Source: Liolophura sinensis (Eukaryota > Mollusca > Polyplacophora > Chitonida > Chitonidae). From it: DNA of 64,000 nucleotides. The notes under the pieces were generated by a model. The model had not been told where the DNA came from. It ran no database searches and saw nothing but the letters and a program-made list of their open reading frames with translations. The stretch covers positions 22,425,608 through 22,489,607 of the forward strand of contig NC_088300.1 in NCBI RefSeq assembly GCF_032854445.1. Direction: 5' to 3'. The position numbers and the translations under genes are program-made. Positions 49,831-63,491 of the stretch are shown piece by piece (position 1 is the stretch's first letter; every line of letters begins with the position of its first letter).

Positions 49831-51991
49831 AATATTGAATAGTGTATACATGCAGTCCTAGACGATCAAATCTGTATTTTAAGAGAAACTGACGTTGCAT
49901 CATTTACAGCTTAATGCCTTCATACATGGAGAAAGAAGTACATGTTGTATCTATGCTAAGAGGGAAGTAATGGTCATGAAAATTACTCAGCAGTTCTTTT
50001 GCCCAGTGAAAATTTTGCCCAACAAAACATTGGGTAAAATGACTGTTTAGTTATTTTCACCACCACTGTATGCCTGTGTGAACATATATTATTAACCTGT
50101 ACTTCTTACCCTGGCTAAAGGCATTAGGCTAATTGGTTTAGAATTCAAATTCAAGTTGAACTGATTTACTTATGTGTAATGTAATGTATGTACATGTACC
50201 TGGCTGACTGCCATTCATTTACAATTTACCATTATGTTGCCAATCCATGGACCATTTTGCCTTCTGTCTTCAACTCCAACCCAGTGCAACAATATCATAC
50301 AGCTGTGGATAGATACACTGGTACCAGTAAATATCGGGTGTGAGATGAACACAGCTGGTACAGACTGGTGTGTAGGAAACCTCATTTTATGTGCTCGGAC
50401 AGCATTGTTAAGAGAAAGCCCTGGTTTATGCATACAGGGAATTTTGCCATCTTGTAAGTTATGTAGAGGAGTATGGTTCTTTCAATCCATCAGTATATCA
50501 TGGGACACTTTATTCACAGACACAACTGTGTTGTTTGTTTTATCTTTAGTGCACATCTAAGGGAGCACACATCTGTATTGTGAAAATCATTATGTATTCT
50601 AATTTATCGTAGATCTCTAATAATAAATCACCAGCCATGACCATGTGTCTTGAGTGACCCTAATGGGGAAATGATGTTGTGTGTGTTGTGAACATCTACC
50701 ATTAGATGGTAGACCAATCTAACTTCCTGAGGGACTCGATCTGCAATATTCATGAATAAGTTCATGTACAAGTTATTTTGTGGACCTGTCTGCTTTGTGT
50801 AATGCCTGATCAGTTTGGCGCTTATAGCTAATATACCTGTGCATTACAATAGACTAATCATGCCTTGTCTGCTGCCAGCAGTCAGAAAGTCACCCACTTT
50901 CCTGGGTGAAAATCTTGGTACCTGCTTGGTTTGGTGCTTTGGACAAAGCACTGGGTTTACTGTGTCTTTGGCATGGTGTTTTGGTGAGATATAAATCAAA
51001 AATAAAAAAGAAAAGAAAAAAAACCCAGAAGAGCAGAGACCATAATGAAAATGATGAAAGTAAGTATGTTGAAAGGCCAACTATTCCCATGACTGATTTC
51101 AGAAAAATTAGAAATGTCTACAGTGGCAAGCATAACATCTTTGTTTCTTTTCTTACTTAAGGTTTAATGTCACTTATGGCAGTCTTTGTAATACAGTCAT
51201 TTCACAACAGTGTCTCCTGGTCACAGGTTATTCCCAGTATCAACATTTGCTGCGATAGCACACTAGCCACTCTGGCAGTGGCCTCGCTTTACGCTGAAAC
51301 ACTCCGACTTGGCATAATACAAATACCTTGGAAACTTATTCAAACAAAACAAACATAAAAACCCAGGAATAAATAATTGCCAGATTTAGACTGAAGGCAT
51401 CACTCGACCTTATACCAAGCACAGTGTATCATTTATTCATCTGTATCATTTCATCTGTATCATTTCATCATTGGTAGAAGACTAAGTGATCTTCAACAAA
51501 CATTAAGATTACAAAAAGGGTTCCACAGACTTCACAAAGACAGAGAGTGGGGGAATCTACAAATCCCCTGCACAAACGTCTCGTGTCCTAGTGATTCTGA
51601 GGTAGGTGGAACCACCTTAACCATTCTGTCATGGCTCGCTCCTAAACATGTGAGATATAGCACACATTCAATTGCAACACCAAGACAATCCCTGTATTTT
51701 GAAACTGGACTAAGTTCGGTTTTATTCTATACATATCAACAAAATAGACTCAGCTGGTTCTCATTCTACATGGTTGGTCCAAAGCCATATACATGTAAGC
51801 ATTATATTTTAGCTTATCATAAAATCAAGAGCCATCAGAAAACAAAAAGTGAGATGTGTCTGTCAAAATGTCATTTTCAAGAGAGAATTGTTGCAGAGTG
51901 GCCCTGTCAAATTGTAAACGTACTCATATATCTTCAGTTTCACTGACTCTCAAGTGACAAAAAGACACACTGACTTCGGTTATCCAACTGA

Positions 51992-51997
51992 TTTAAT
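51992..51997 (-). terminator. Candidate CLHC1 polyadenylation signal
   Basis: ATTAAA on the minus strand (TTTAAT on plus), 113 bases past the stop codon. A canonical AATAAA (TTTATT on plus) lies farther out at 51,432-51,437. Either could end the transcript. Confidence 0.3.
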
Positions 51998-52109
51998 TCA
52001 CACTCCTAGTAATGTCAAGACTCCAAGATACAGGTAACAGTTTAGACCTCTGTTCCTGAGAATGTAAAAAAGGTCAACACATAAGTAGCTGGGAAATCTC
52101 TCAACTTTT

Positions 52110-55100
52110 TCAGTCTGTATTCTGTATGACTGTCAATGATTTCTGCACAACATCTTGCACGGTAACTGCAGCCAGCAGCTGTAAAGCAGTTTCTTGGTAC
52201 CCATTCACTTGTAAGAGTTTTACAATTACCATCCAATCCGCTTTAGTGGTTTGATTGTCAGCCATCACAGCATCCACCAGGCTCTTTGAACTGCCATCTA
52301 CAAAATACAACCATTTATCTACTGAAGATTGAACATACAACTGAATTTTACTATAGGATACATACAGGTAAATCAGCTGAAGAATTATGAAGCATGTTTC
52401 TTAGTTCTTTATTTAGATGTATTATTTATGTAGCAGGCCCTTAGTCAGCTTTCAGAGAATGTGGTGGCTAACAGAACAAATATCCCAGCCTAGGGTTAAT
52501 TAGGCAAGGGCTAAGGGGCCAAATATGCCTGGAGGTCTGAATTTTGGAGATGTTTTAGATGGTTGGACTCACAAAAGTATATGCATGTGGAGAAAGCCGA
52601 ATATTTCAATCAAGAAATCCCCCTAACATTATAATACACCATGACTACTTCTACTTAGTTGTTTACCAGTAGGACCTGTTTTTACTGTGGTACTTATTAA
52701 CATAGCTGTCATGCAAGAAGCTCATTCATTTAAACGAGTAGTACCGTATGTAAATTGGCTGCTAGTGACTCACCAAAATACTATGATTTCATCATTAAAC
52801 TCAAGACAGCTTGTCAAATTAAGTGTTGAATAGCTCACCTGCAGAGTTTGTGTGTAAATCCATCAAGAGTTGCAGGCCTTTGGTTTCCTCGTAGCTAGTG
52901 TCCAGTAGCACCCTGATGACAGTGCCCAGTGGCAGGAGTTGCCTCCCTGGAGCAACTAGAGTCTGAGCCAGCTGCTGTGAGGGGCACGCCTGCAGTAGTC
53001 TCATGTAATCCATGGGTGTGAAACATGCCTGTTTGCTGGCGTACTCCAGTGCCGCTTGCACGCGGGACTGCTTCAGCATGCAGATTACCACGTCCATGTG
53101 CTCCCCTAATGAAGTGTAGATATTCTGTGCCAGAGCCTGACAGGAACATCTGCACACTGTTCTACACTTACAGTAATTCTGAATCATATTTGCCATTTCC
53201 ATGGAAACCGTTAATCTGTGGATGACAATGGAGAATTGATTGGTTGTAGCAGGCTAGAGAAAGGCTGTGTGACATTGCCAGACAATGGATAGATGACCTC
53301 ATTTGATCACTGGTCATCCGGGGAAAGATAAAATATTGATTGATAAAGGCCATAAGTACTATTTCACATCAACTACTAACAAAGTGAGCAGGCAGGAGAG
53401 ATTCCAATAGCGATATCCTTGATTATATTGATCCTCACACTGAATGATGTAATTTTGAAGCTAAGAACAGCTAAGTTTTGCAGGAGCACAAATATATTTT
53501 ACACAGAATGGGCCAAAAAACCCCCCCAAAAAACAAAAACATACATGTGTGTGTTAATATTTAAAGGAAATGAAAGAAAAAACTTATCACCACATCAATT
53601 ATGAATTTTAAAACTAGATAAAGAAGATACATGTTTTTCATGTACACTTAAAAAAATGATAAGAAATGTATATTTTTGGACCTAAGATGTCCTTCTCTAA
53701 CACTGTCGAACCCGTAGAAAAATATCTGAAAAACACTGAACTTTCATTGAGTCTAACATAAGTTACTTAGGGCGGCGTCCTAGTGAAGCTATTGATGTAC
53801 TTAAATTTGCTGGGTACAGTGTAGGCACTAGACTGGATGTAATGCACAAATTGAGTCTAAATACACCAGATAACAATAAATCAGCAGTAATGTGTAAAAT
53901 CACTTAATGACGAAGCCAAAGTAAACACACTTTCATCGATCACAGAGAAATCCATTTACTGCTACTTGAACTGTTGGCAATAAATTATAGTCAGGGGTAG
54001 GATAAATTCAGTGGACATCAAAACGTCAAAAGAAGATTAGCAATAAATGATGTGCATTCACTGACCTGTCCTGAGCGATCCAATGAGAGAGCAGATCAAG
54101 CCGGCTCTCTTCCAGAGCACAGCGTACACACTCAGTGGACAAACTCTCGTTTGGTTTCACACCAATCGCTGGCACAGAGGACATTAGCGAATCACAAAAT
54201 GATAAGAGGGGACTTCTGCTTCCAAACCGACCTCTAGCCTCTGAAATACAACAAATATTTTGGTAATTCCAAATCTTTTATTTTTTTGTAGTGGGGACGT
54301 ATCATATGCCCGGTATCAGGATCTTGACATCATCTTATTGACGTCAAATGTTGCCTTTGCCAGCTCATCATAATGATGTCATACTAAAGACAGTATGACA
54401 TTACAATAGAAACAGATCCACTATAACAGTGTAGATGTTGTGCTACAATCTATTTTTGACATAACAATGGCTCAAGGCCCTGCTTCAGGCTTGCATTACC
54501 TCGTGGGATTAAAAAATATGCCACCTCCCCATTTATAATCAACTGGTACTTGATGCTGTACATTTCACACTTGAAATAAGACACAGTGGAGTTAGTGGGA
54601 GAATCCATGGACAACAACCAAATTTTCAATAACAGCTACTTGTAGTTAAACCAGTATAAATTCAATAATGTAGTTTGTTGAACAGAGATTTTTTGTTATA
54701 TTCCTTACATACAGTGCAAAAAGATTTAAATAAGAATTATGGCCATTTAATGATTGGTGTTGACAGTCATTTCAAGTTCCCTGCCCATAGCCCAATTGTG
54801 AAATCATTTGGTCCTCCTACTTGTTTTGGTTTTTAACTATGTAATTTAAAACAACCACACAAAGGTCAAGTATTTATTTTTCATCATACACATAATTTAT
54901 TCAATAAATAATTTACATGTAATTAATTGAATTGCCTGAAAGATCAGGAAATAAAAGTCATGGATAACTGCATAGTATTTATGTATATACTCATCTTTCT
55001 TGAAGTGCTCTGATTATAAAAACCTCCAGTGTTGTAAAGTGACGAAATCATGGCATGATGTTGTAAACTCTTGTACTGCATTATTATCTTGATTTACTTA

Positions 55101-58100
55101 CATGCTATATACATACATGTAGTTCACGTTGAGTTAACCCATATTCCAGAACATTTCACTACTACACAGAGGATATTGCACTTAGAAGGTTGAATATCAT
55201 AAATATTTTTCAACTGAGTGGTGAAAATGATAACCCACGAGATGCAAAGCCACCTTTCACAAGAAAAAATGTTTACGATATTCAATCTTCGCTGTGCAAT
55301 ATTCTATTTATTATTTATATTTTGACAATATCATGATTTTGTGTATTTGAACAAGTTTTAGCAATGTTTTTGGCTGTAGACCTTCACAGATATGTGTACA
55401 TAGCGTGACATAGCACATGATGTCTTGTATAACATTGTGTCTTGCTGCATGACATAAAAAATGTTGAAGTTGAAGTTTTATTATGACGCCATTCTGCTAA
55501 ACTCGGATTGGAGCGTCATAAAGATAACAACAAAAGTGACATCTTCTAAGTCTAGACAGTCACTTTGATCAGTGAAGGAAATCCTGACATTTCACCTTTA
55601 CATAAATAATACAATCGTATTCCGATTTTATGTGTGAAAAAACAAAAGGGAAGGCACAATCAAAGATTGTGAGTATCAACACTCCTCCAACCCAGTTGTT
55701 GAATACCACACAGCATCTTAAGTTTAAAATGTGTGACAGACCGAAAGATATGTGCCAGACACAAGGGTTATCGGTCAAATCAATAAATAAATCATATACT
55801 CAAAAAAAAAAAAAAAAATGCAAAACTCCACGGATTGGGCTGTTTTTCAAATTTGACCTAAGGTCTCGCATACAGAATGTGTCCTGTGAATTTTATGATT
55901 CTCCTCAAATCGGTTTTCAAGACACAACACGTACCTGTAGGACCAAATCAGAGAAAACCTCAGCCAAATCCAATGAGCAAGGAAACCAATGAATATGCAA
56001 ATCTTATGCACAGCTCCATTTGGTTTTTCAACCCTAATCTGAGGTTACACAAAAGGAGACTGTACAAAGTCTTACAAAATGTAATTTTTAGAATTGGACA
56101 TTCCTTAAAACCTGGATAGAAACATTGGATAGAAACCAACAACCAAAAAGATACTATCTAATAAGGATGTATGCGGGAGATCAGGCTAGTTTTTGAATAT
56201 GACTTGACGACGTACATATAATATTTACATATTTCATGTAATCTCTGCTTTCGTGATTTTCCTCTGAGTAATTTCAGGAAACATGTATAAGCAAGTATGT
56301 ATGACGGACCAATGGAAAAAGTGATAACGACCTCTGTATTTTGATAGGTACCTGTCAATCCTCTTGGTGTCAAACCTTAGCCAAACCTTCAAGAAATTTT
56401 TCTACACTAGAACATGAATTAATAATTCAGTGAACCCATAAAACTGGGGAATCAGCAAGAAGGAAAAAAAAAAATATATGCATCTGTAAAGGTGATTATT
56501 AGGGCTAATCATTTACTTTTAATGTCCAGGCTTGACTTTTCAATATCACAGAAAATGCCACAAAAATATCCATCTTTCTCTCACCTTTGAATTTTAGTAG
56601 GGTGGCTGGAGTGCGCAGTATGCCTTTAGGACTATTTGCTGCGTGTACAGCTGCTTCCTCGTATTTCCCGTCCTCAAAAAGTTCATTAAATTTCTCAATG
56701 TAATCCAGCATCATCTCCGCCTCTTTCTCTCTGCTGGGGTCATCTTCGTCAAAGGTGGATGTGTTAGTGGGTGACCCCTCTCTACCCTCTCCAGTACTCT
56801 CTCCCCCCTGGGTCAGCTGCTCAGCTGTAAATACAGTAATACACATGTATCAATTACAGACAAACAGGATGGTCCATAAGAACATACATATAATTCTATA
56901 CTATGCCGACTCACTGAAAAACCAGCTGATCAATACTTACATTTCCCTAATGTATACATTTCTTCAAATGCTTTATTTGCCATAAAAAGTTTCACCCCCC
57001 CCCCCCCCAAAAAAAAAAAAAAAAAACATTTTTACACCCAAATGGTGCTAAAATTTAAATTAAACCAAAGATATAAACATCCCCCAAGATTGTACTACAC
57101 TGATGTGAAACAGCTGGAGATACCCATACATCTCCACCACAAAGTACCAAAACACCACCTTGTAAAAAAGAAAAATCCTACAGACATGAACTATATAACA
57201 AAACTTACAATACAAAGAACTCTCTAGGGTGATAAAAAAAAATGGCAGCAGGCAGATTTGAACCCACAATCCTATCCAGTATCCAGTTACAGGCAACAGG
57301 CCAACACAAAATAACCTAATTCCATTGGTATGTAAAAAAAAAAAAAAAAAAAAAAAAAAGTAAGTAATTGCCATAGTGCACTTGGTCCAGAAATACAGAG
57401 GCCCTTTCAATTTAGACAGCTGCACTTAGTTGAGGTTGGTTGCCTTGATTTAGACTTAAGATTGGATAGAGCCAGGCTATGCACATGTGTAGCTTCTAAA
57501 TTACTTACACTTCTTGCTTCCTGTAGACTACAAACCGAAGCACAGGAAATGAACAGTCACAGCAGTTTACAGCTGTGAAATGACAGTAGTTAGGTATCAG
57601 GTACCTCATCTTCATTTGTCTATCTCCAGAGCCGCGTAGAACATCAAGACAAACATACACAAATTGGGCAGTGTAGCCGTATCAATGTAAGGCCGGCTGG
57701 AGGTGCCTGGGTCAGACCTGATCACTCCACCATCACATCTTGCCAGCAGCCTATTAGAGAGTATTGATGTTTCCAGCCCAGCCTGTATAACTCCGACTGT
57801 GACTACAGCAGCCCATTGTAACACTAAACTCCAGATAGTCAATATTTACTCCTGAAAATCTATTATTCCGTTTATCTTTGTATTGATATCCGGCAGTGAT
57901 GTTCTTACGACTGCCCTACATATGCCTCCGTTGTATAAGCTTGGAACAAGCTGGATATGGTTAGCGTTATACAACATGACCTGATAACATCTTCTACTTT
58001 TCCTGTAGCATTGATTCTTTCTGGCTTCTATCATTTAAAAAGCGCTAAGACAGTTGCATCAGATTTCACTGTGCAGAATGAAGCATTTCCAGCTTTATTA

Positions 58101-61100
58101 TGTGATTTTAGATGCTCATAAAAAGACATAAAAGACATTGATCTACGAACAACAACAAGATAAAGATGAACAATTATTTATACAAGAATGTATATGTAAG
58201 TGCCCCTTGGGAAGTGGTCTTAGAATAAGGTGTGCATAGAAATATTTGTGTTCCTCACACAGCGTTACCACAATAAGTAGATAATTTACTATTAAAAGGA
58301 AATTAATATACAGATTTTTTACCATTACCAGCATAAAAATATTGTCAGATGACTTTATGTACAATCTGACAGGTGTTAGAAAAAATTGAAGAGAAAACAG
58401 AAAACAACAAGGCATTCAGAGAATAGCTCGTCTGAGCAGTTTGTAAAACTGCATAATGTTCAAGTCACATGATGCACTCAAATATTGACATCTAAACGAA
58501 AAAAAAAAGTGGACTGATTGACACTGTCATACACAGATATTATTCTTGAATTACATAGTGCTAAGATCTTGCCATGAAATCAACAAGAAAGACCAAAATT
58601 ATTATACTGTGAAAACTATCATTGTTTACTGTACGCGTAAGAATTGCAGAGCAGTGACTTCATATGTTATGTCATTGTGGTGGTAAAAGACACTGTGGCA
58701 GTTAGTGCACAACTTTACCATACAGATCTTTGCTATGTAAATCGCAAATTGCATTTGGCAACCCATGTAGCATGGGAGGCAACTGCAACCCTGTGAACAG
58801 CTGAGCAAAATGTTGAACTATGAGGTAAAAGTCTTTGATATGTAAATCTCTACCCATGATTGGCTATATCTGTGTACTATGGGTGGCCACTGCAACCCTG
58901 TAATTGGCCAAAAACATTAACAAAACTGAACATCAACATCCCCACCGACAGCATCTTATCCCCTTCTCACAACACCTTTCCTTACTTTGTAAGGCTAGCT
59001 AAAAAATGAATAAATAACAATATCACACTTCCTAAACCCAGGTCATGACAATCTTGACAATCTTACATGTCAGTATTATATCAGGTGGGCATAAAAAAAT
59101 GGGCCATACTTTGACACCCAATATCTCCGAAAACCTCTTACATCAGCTTCAAAAAATTTACACATTTAAAAGGCATTATGTCCTAAATATACAGACCACA
59201 TTTCAATTTCATCCTTTAAGATTTCTGTTCATGGGACCAAAATCAAAATAGAGTCAAAAACCCATGTGCCGGACATTTCAAAATGATGTTCTACCTTGTT
59301 TTACTTGAAAAGGTGATCAACTGGTCCTCCATCTTCTCTGTAGATGGCGCGCAAACGTTTCTTCCATGAACTGATTGAGTCCCGAATCTCCTTAAGAGTA
59401 ATTTTTTTCCAGCAGTCCTTGATGCATGTCACACAGGTGCAGCGCACGCTCCACTCATTACATCTTACAGGTGATGCAATGTGGGTCACCGGATTGTGCG
59501 TTTTTGAGGCTATGTTTTCATTATGACCCTGTGTACAGACTACTCTTGCTATGACATTGAAAATTGGTCAGTATATTAACAAAATCATGCCATTTGAATG
59601 TCTAAAGTTTGAAAGGGTTTGAACCACGGGTAATGGAGCAATTCAGCATCAAAGCACGGCCCATTTTTTTATGCCCATCATATATGTGTTAAGGAAGGTG
59701 TACAGTCCTTGATAGTGCTCAGAGCAAAAAGAATATATTATTACTAATAATAATAATAAAAAAGAAAAATAAGGATTACTGAAGAACATTTGTACACATG
59801 GGAACTGTTCAACATGCCCTGATGTATGTAAGAGATTATGGAGAATGGCTTCTCGATGACAATTTCTGAACCCAAGCCATCTACAAATGGTCTGGGGGCT
59901 TTTCCGGATTATACACCATAAGTGTGAAGTTGCTGGCAGTCATGTCAAAATGTCTTTTAATGCTACTTATCAACATAAAAGACTGTTAAAAGAAAAGAAA
60001 ATGTCATGTTTTTTGCTCATTAGTAATGTTTATTAAATTTAATGATGGTCTACCTGCCACAAAATGGAAATTTATTGTCAAATCCAGGCAACAAATCACT
60101 GTGCTAATTGTGGGTAAATCATCAGCAATTTTTATAACTCACAATGAAACTGTCCGTCAAAAGCAATCAAAGTTGGTATTCACGGAGGTGGGGCACTGTC
60201 ACAAGTGTGTGCATGCTAGAGGGGCGTGTCCTGACAATATGTTAACTGTTGAATCTAAATGCAATAGGTTTGGCTCTTAACCAGGACACTTAACAATTTT
60301 GCCCATGATTGTCTCTTGTCGGTTTCCCAGCCATCCACCCTGCTTCAAAAGCTGTGCTTTACTTTGCATTGTATTATAATGTGTTGAATTGTTAGCCTCT
60401 TATGTGCCAGGACCAAAGTATCCCATTTGTGCTTGTTTTCATATGCCTACTGAACCTATTGCATGTCTCTGGCAGCTCAGGTACCCTAATTCCTCAACAA
60501 TTTCACTATGAAAGAACAATTTTCAGTGCAATTTATAGACATTTATACTTTGATTTTGGAAAAAACTCTACACTGGTTGGGTTCAGCAGTTTCAGGGCTT
60601 CACAAAAAGTATAATTTTATCAGTCTACACCGAACAGTGCCGTCAAAATATGTTTGAATAAACACCCTCTAAACATGCGAAAAGGCTGAAGAATTACAGT
60701 ACATGTAAATATACCATCTTATCTGAGCTCTTTAGATGCCATATATGTACAAATATACATAAAAGGCTCTGGAATCACCCAGCGATCTTAGAATTAAGTC
60801 AAAAATGGTGTTTTCTTTTCTGTTATTTTAGCTGAAATTTGTTCTACAATAACTTAACCAGAATGTATGTTGTTAAGCCATAGTTCGACCTTGTTACTTT
60901 AATAAGAAATAACAATTTTAAAGTAATTTGAAATTTTGACTCAAGTTATTAGAGATTGCTTCATGATTTCGGGGGCAGGGCTCTATCAGAGGGCAGTTAC
61001 CAGCTACCTGCAGCCTGTGACATCAGTAAAATTTTGAGCCAGTAGTCATCTACTGTGGCCAAAGCTCCTATTTTACTACATGTCATTCTCTGCTAGATTA

Positions 61101-63491
61101 CAGTAGCTGGCTACTTTTCTGGGGTAGCCTTTTGCTCATGCCCTGCATATACATGTACAAGTCCATGTGTATGTATGTATATGGACATGTTCACATTTTG
61201 CCATGTGTGGTGTAGGATGAGATTTCTGGCATGGTGAAGTGTCGGAGTTAAACAAACGTATACATGTATATATACATAAATGTATGCATTATTAATACCT
61301 TTGCTACATGTGGTAAGGTCACCCTCCAGCTACAAATGAGCTGGGAAGAGCATCGTATGCTCTTCCCAGGATTGAGGCATGAATGCTACATATATACAAT
61401 TGATAGATACATTAATAAACATTACTCAACTGCTTTCCATGGTTAAACTTCTGTGTATTAAAGTTGGACTAAACTTTGACCAATTCAGACTTTGAACCTA
61501 AGTACATCACAGTACACGATACACTAGCCACAATGCAGATTAGCTGTAAACTATATGAAAGCTACTCATAGTAATAACTGCAGTTCACCTTGGTATCACA
61601 TGGTGTGCATAGAAGCATAATGTGTGTACGGAAGCATGTGTGCATGGAAGCACCATGTGTGTATGGAAGCATGTGTGCTTCAAAGCTTAATGTGTGTATG
61701 GAAGCATAATGTGTGTATGGAAACATGTGTGTATGGAAGCATAATGCGTACATGGAAGCACAATGTGTACATGGAAGCATCACGTGTGTATGGAAGCATA
61801 TTGCTACTAAGAAAGCATATTGCTACTAAGAAAGCATATTGCATGTATGGGAGCATAATGTGTAAATGGAAGCATAATGGGTGTATGGATGTATAAGGTC
61901 TGCATGGAATTATAATGGGGCCAAGGCCCATATGGCTTGTTTCACAGAACTTCCCATAAATATTAATTTCTGAAAACAAATTATCTAACCTCAAAATTAA
62001 TAAACTATAAAATATTCTTTCTGACGAGCTAATATTAAGAGAAAATGGGTCCGCGGCAGATGATTTAACTCTTCATTTACATGTATTTTATTGTTGTTTG
62101 TTTTTTTTACATTTTTGATGGTGGTTACTTTTTTGTGTGGATAAAACTGGAGTGCCCTAGGTCTAAGAAGATTTATGAAATTGATCCAAGTTACAAATGG
62201 AGAGTTGAGAGCCTCAATGTTAGATCAACATATTCTTTGATGGTCGCCTCATTTTTGAAGTGAATGTGATGTCACCATGTATGAACTAAAATCATTGTGA
62301 ACTACTTCAATAATAGTTACAAATGCTAAATATACAAATATATTACTATTACATCACTGTATTTTATCATACAATAATATTTTACATTACAGTATATCCT
62401 ACTGTGTACAAATACATATACATGTACTATGCAATAATGTGCAATATAAACTACATACTCTAGTCTTCAATAAATTTGCATGTGAAAGAGTAACTTTTAG
62501 TGCAATTTATACATGTTTTTAATTTGATTTTGGAAACAAAACTACATTAGTCGGATTGGCCAATTTCAAGGCTTCACAAAAGTATAATTTTATTAGTACA
62601 CACAGAATAATGCTTGAATGAACACATGCAAACATGTGAAAAGGTTGAAGAATTACAGTATGTGTTGGCTTAAGTTCCAGGCCAATTAGTGGTACATATA
62701 TTTATAGGAATAATACTTATGATACAGAATGTATAATCATGCATGTGGTTTGAGTTTGTATACTAAGTCCTGTGAAAGTAAACAATAATATACTGTCCTG
62801 TGTGTGCATGTACATGCATATAGACTTGCAAACATGTATATCTAGACGTACAGAGCAAGATTATATGATATGACTATCTTGTGTGATAGTGAATACCTTA
62901 GCGGCTTAATACGACATATTCCACATTGATAGTAACTACCAAATCTCACCTTCCATATGTACATCTACATATTTACAACCATTGCTTGATGTAAAATCTT
63001 CTGTAAGCAATATATAGCTGCCAGAACCTATTTTCTGTATTCACACAGACACATGCAATCAATATCTAATATCAATGACTTATCAATCTAATGACAGATT
63101 AATTACATGTAAGACAGGTCTGTGACAGCCTGAAGTATAGTACACTGACCTTTTTCTAATAAGGCGGCTGCCTTCTCTCCTGCGACGCGAGCCAGTGCCA
63201 GCGATACGGCATCACCGACTGTCTGGTGAGGAGGTTTGTATCTGTTGTACTCCTGAGCCGCTACCACAGCGATCTCCAGCCGCTCCTGCCGAGCCCGATT
63301 GTGCTTACTTAGTGTTAACAGCTGGTCTCTCTGATTCACCTTATCATTGAGAACGTCTTTCAGCTCCTCTTTCCTTGACTTTGGGACGTATCGAGTTTTA
63401 AAGCTGATGCTCAGTTCTTTGAACTGTCGGTCTAATTTGTCCAGTTTGTGATGAAGCAGACTTAGGTTGGTCGACTGTTCAAGAGTTAAAC
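52110..63491 (-). CDS. CLHC1: Clathrin heavy chain linker domain protein CLHC1, last five exons
   Basis: Exons, high to low: 63150-63491, 56585-56824, 54066-54240, 52839-53215, 52110-52297. All are bounded by AG/GT and phases agree (1-1, 1-1, 2-2, 1-1), giving 439 residues plus stop. The 5' coding part, probably 100-150 residues if it matches the human protein's roughly 590, lies right of the window. The first exon here is a charged, coiled-coil-like segment ([32 protein letters not shown]). The second carries the clathrin linker signature [14 protein letters not shown] and [12 protein letters not shown], very close to the alpha-helical linker of clathrin heavy chain. The third begins SRSPLLSF and ends with [10 protein letters not shown]. 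The fourth and fifth continue the helical hairpins ([40 protein letters not shown]). No clathrin propeller or leg is present, so it is not clathrin itself. Function is not established in any animal to my knowledge. A Cys-rich insert ([11 protein letters not shown]) near the start of the fourth exon looks lineage-specific. Confidence 0.92.
55171..55306. mobile_element. Short palindromic MITE-like element in a CLHC1 intron
   Basis: Arms of about 38 bases: GATATTGCACTTAGAAGG at the left against GAATATTGCACAGCGAAG read inward from the right, both continuing TTGAATATC and TAAA. The spacer is about 60 bases. Confidence 0.6.
56995..57026 (+). repeat. Poly-C joined to poly-A
   Basis: Fourteen C followed directly by 18 A, in the long CLHC1 intron. 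Confidence 0.9.
57334..57359 (+). repeat. Poly-A tract next to a tRNA-like segment
   Basis: Twenty-six A bases. The minus strand just beside it (57,243-57,305) contains GTGGGTTCAAATCTGCC, a B-box/T-arm-like sequence, so the pair may be a decayed tRNA-derived retrosequence. Confidence 0.6.
58724..58915 (+). repeat. Diverged direct duplication, about 107-bp step
   Basis: Two copies share TTTG.TATGTAAATC, a CATG...GG.GGC core and ACTGCAACCCTGT. CLHC1 intron. Confidence 0.5.
59082..59682 (-). mobile_element. Tc1/mariner-type remnant with transposase C-terminus
   Basis: Long terminal inverted repeats: left GGGCATAAAAAAATGGGCCA, and right, read inward, GGGCATAAAAAAATGGGCCG. They extend through CTTTGA to about 35 bases. 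A TA-rich border lies at each end. On the minus strand a frame at 59,301-59,489 ends [20 protein letters not shown], resembling the C-terminal end of Tc1/mariner transposases (Arg-rich helix, then GG, near the stop). The catalytic DDE region is absent, so this is an internally deleted, dead copy. Confidence 0.75.
60482..60701 (+). mobile_element. MITE copy C, intact (220 bp)
   Basis: Both ends are present: TACCCTAATTCCTCAACA on the left and CTGAAGAATTACAGTA on the right, with TA at each edge. It gives the full length of the family. Lies in the long CLHC1 intron. Confidence 0.85.
61341..61369. repeat. Perfect short palindrome
   Basis: CTGGGAAGAGCAT, three spacer bases, then its exact complement. 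It could form a 13-bp stem. Confidence 0.7.
61600..61915 (+). repeat. Irregular short-unit tandem array
   Basis: Built from GTGTGTATGGAAGCATAAT-like units of 16-21 bases, plus an exact pair of TTGCTACTAAGAAAGCATA at about 61,800-61,837. Open frames run through on both strands because of its composition. They are not considered genes. Confidence 0.85.
62461..62660 (+). mobile_element. MITE copy D
   Basis: Aligns with copies A and C along its length and keeps the right end GGTTGAAGAATTACAGTA. The left terminus is eroded (TAGTCTTCAATAAATTTGC). Confidence 0.78.

Larger units (their letters stand above)
48354..51991. other. Convergent intergenic region between PET117 and CLHC1
   Basis: No exon recognised. 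It contains a 3' fragment of the main SINE (48,893-48,935) and a different tRNA-headed repeat (49,655-49,830). The remaining sequence is unremarkable A/T-rich DNA with short frames. Both neighbouring transcripts should end in it. Confidence 0.5.

Noticed and set aside
53152..53173. GT...AG of 22 bases inside the fourth CLHC1 exon (minus strand)
   Set aside because: Far too short for an animal spliceosomal intron, and removing it would break the reading frame.
61624..61994. Overlapping open frames on both strands with Cys/His/Tyr-rich repeats
   Set aside because: They are translations of an irregular short tandem array; unit lengths vary and no splice or start context supports a gene.
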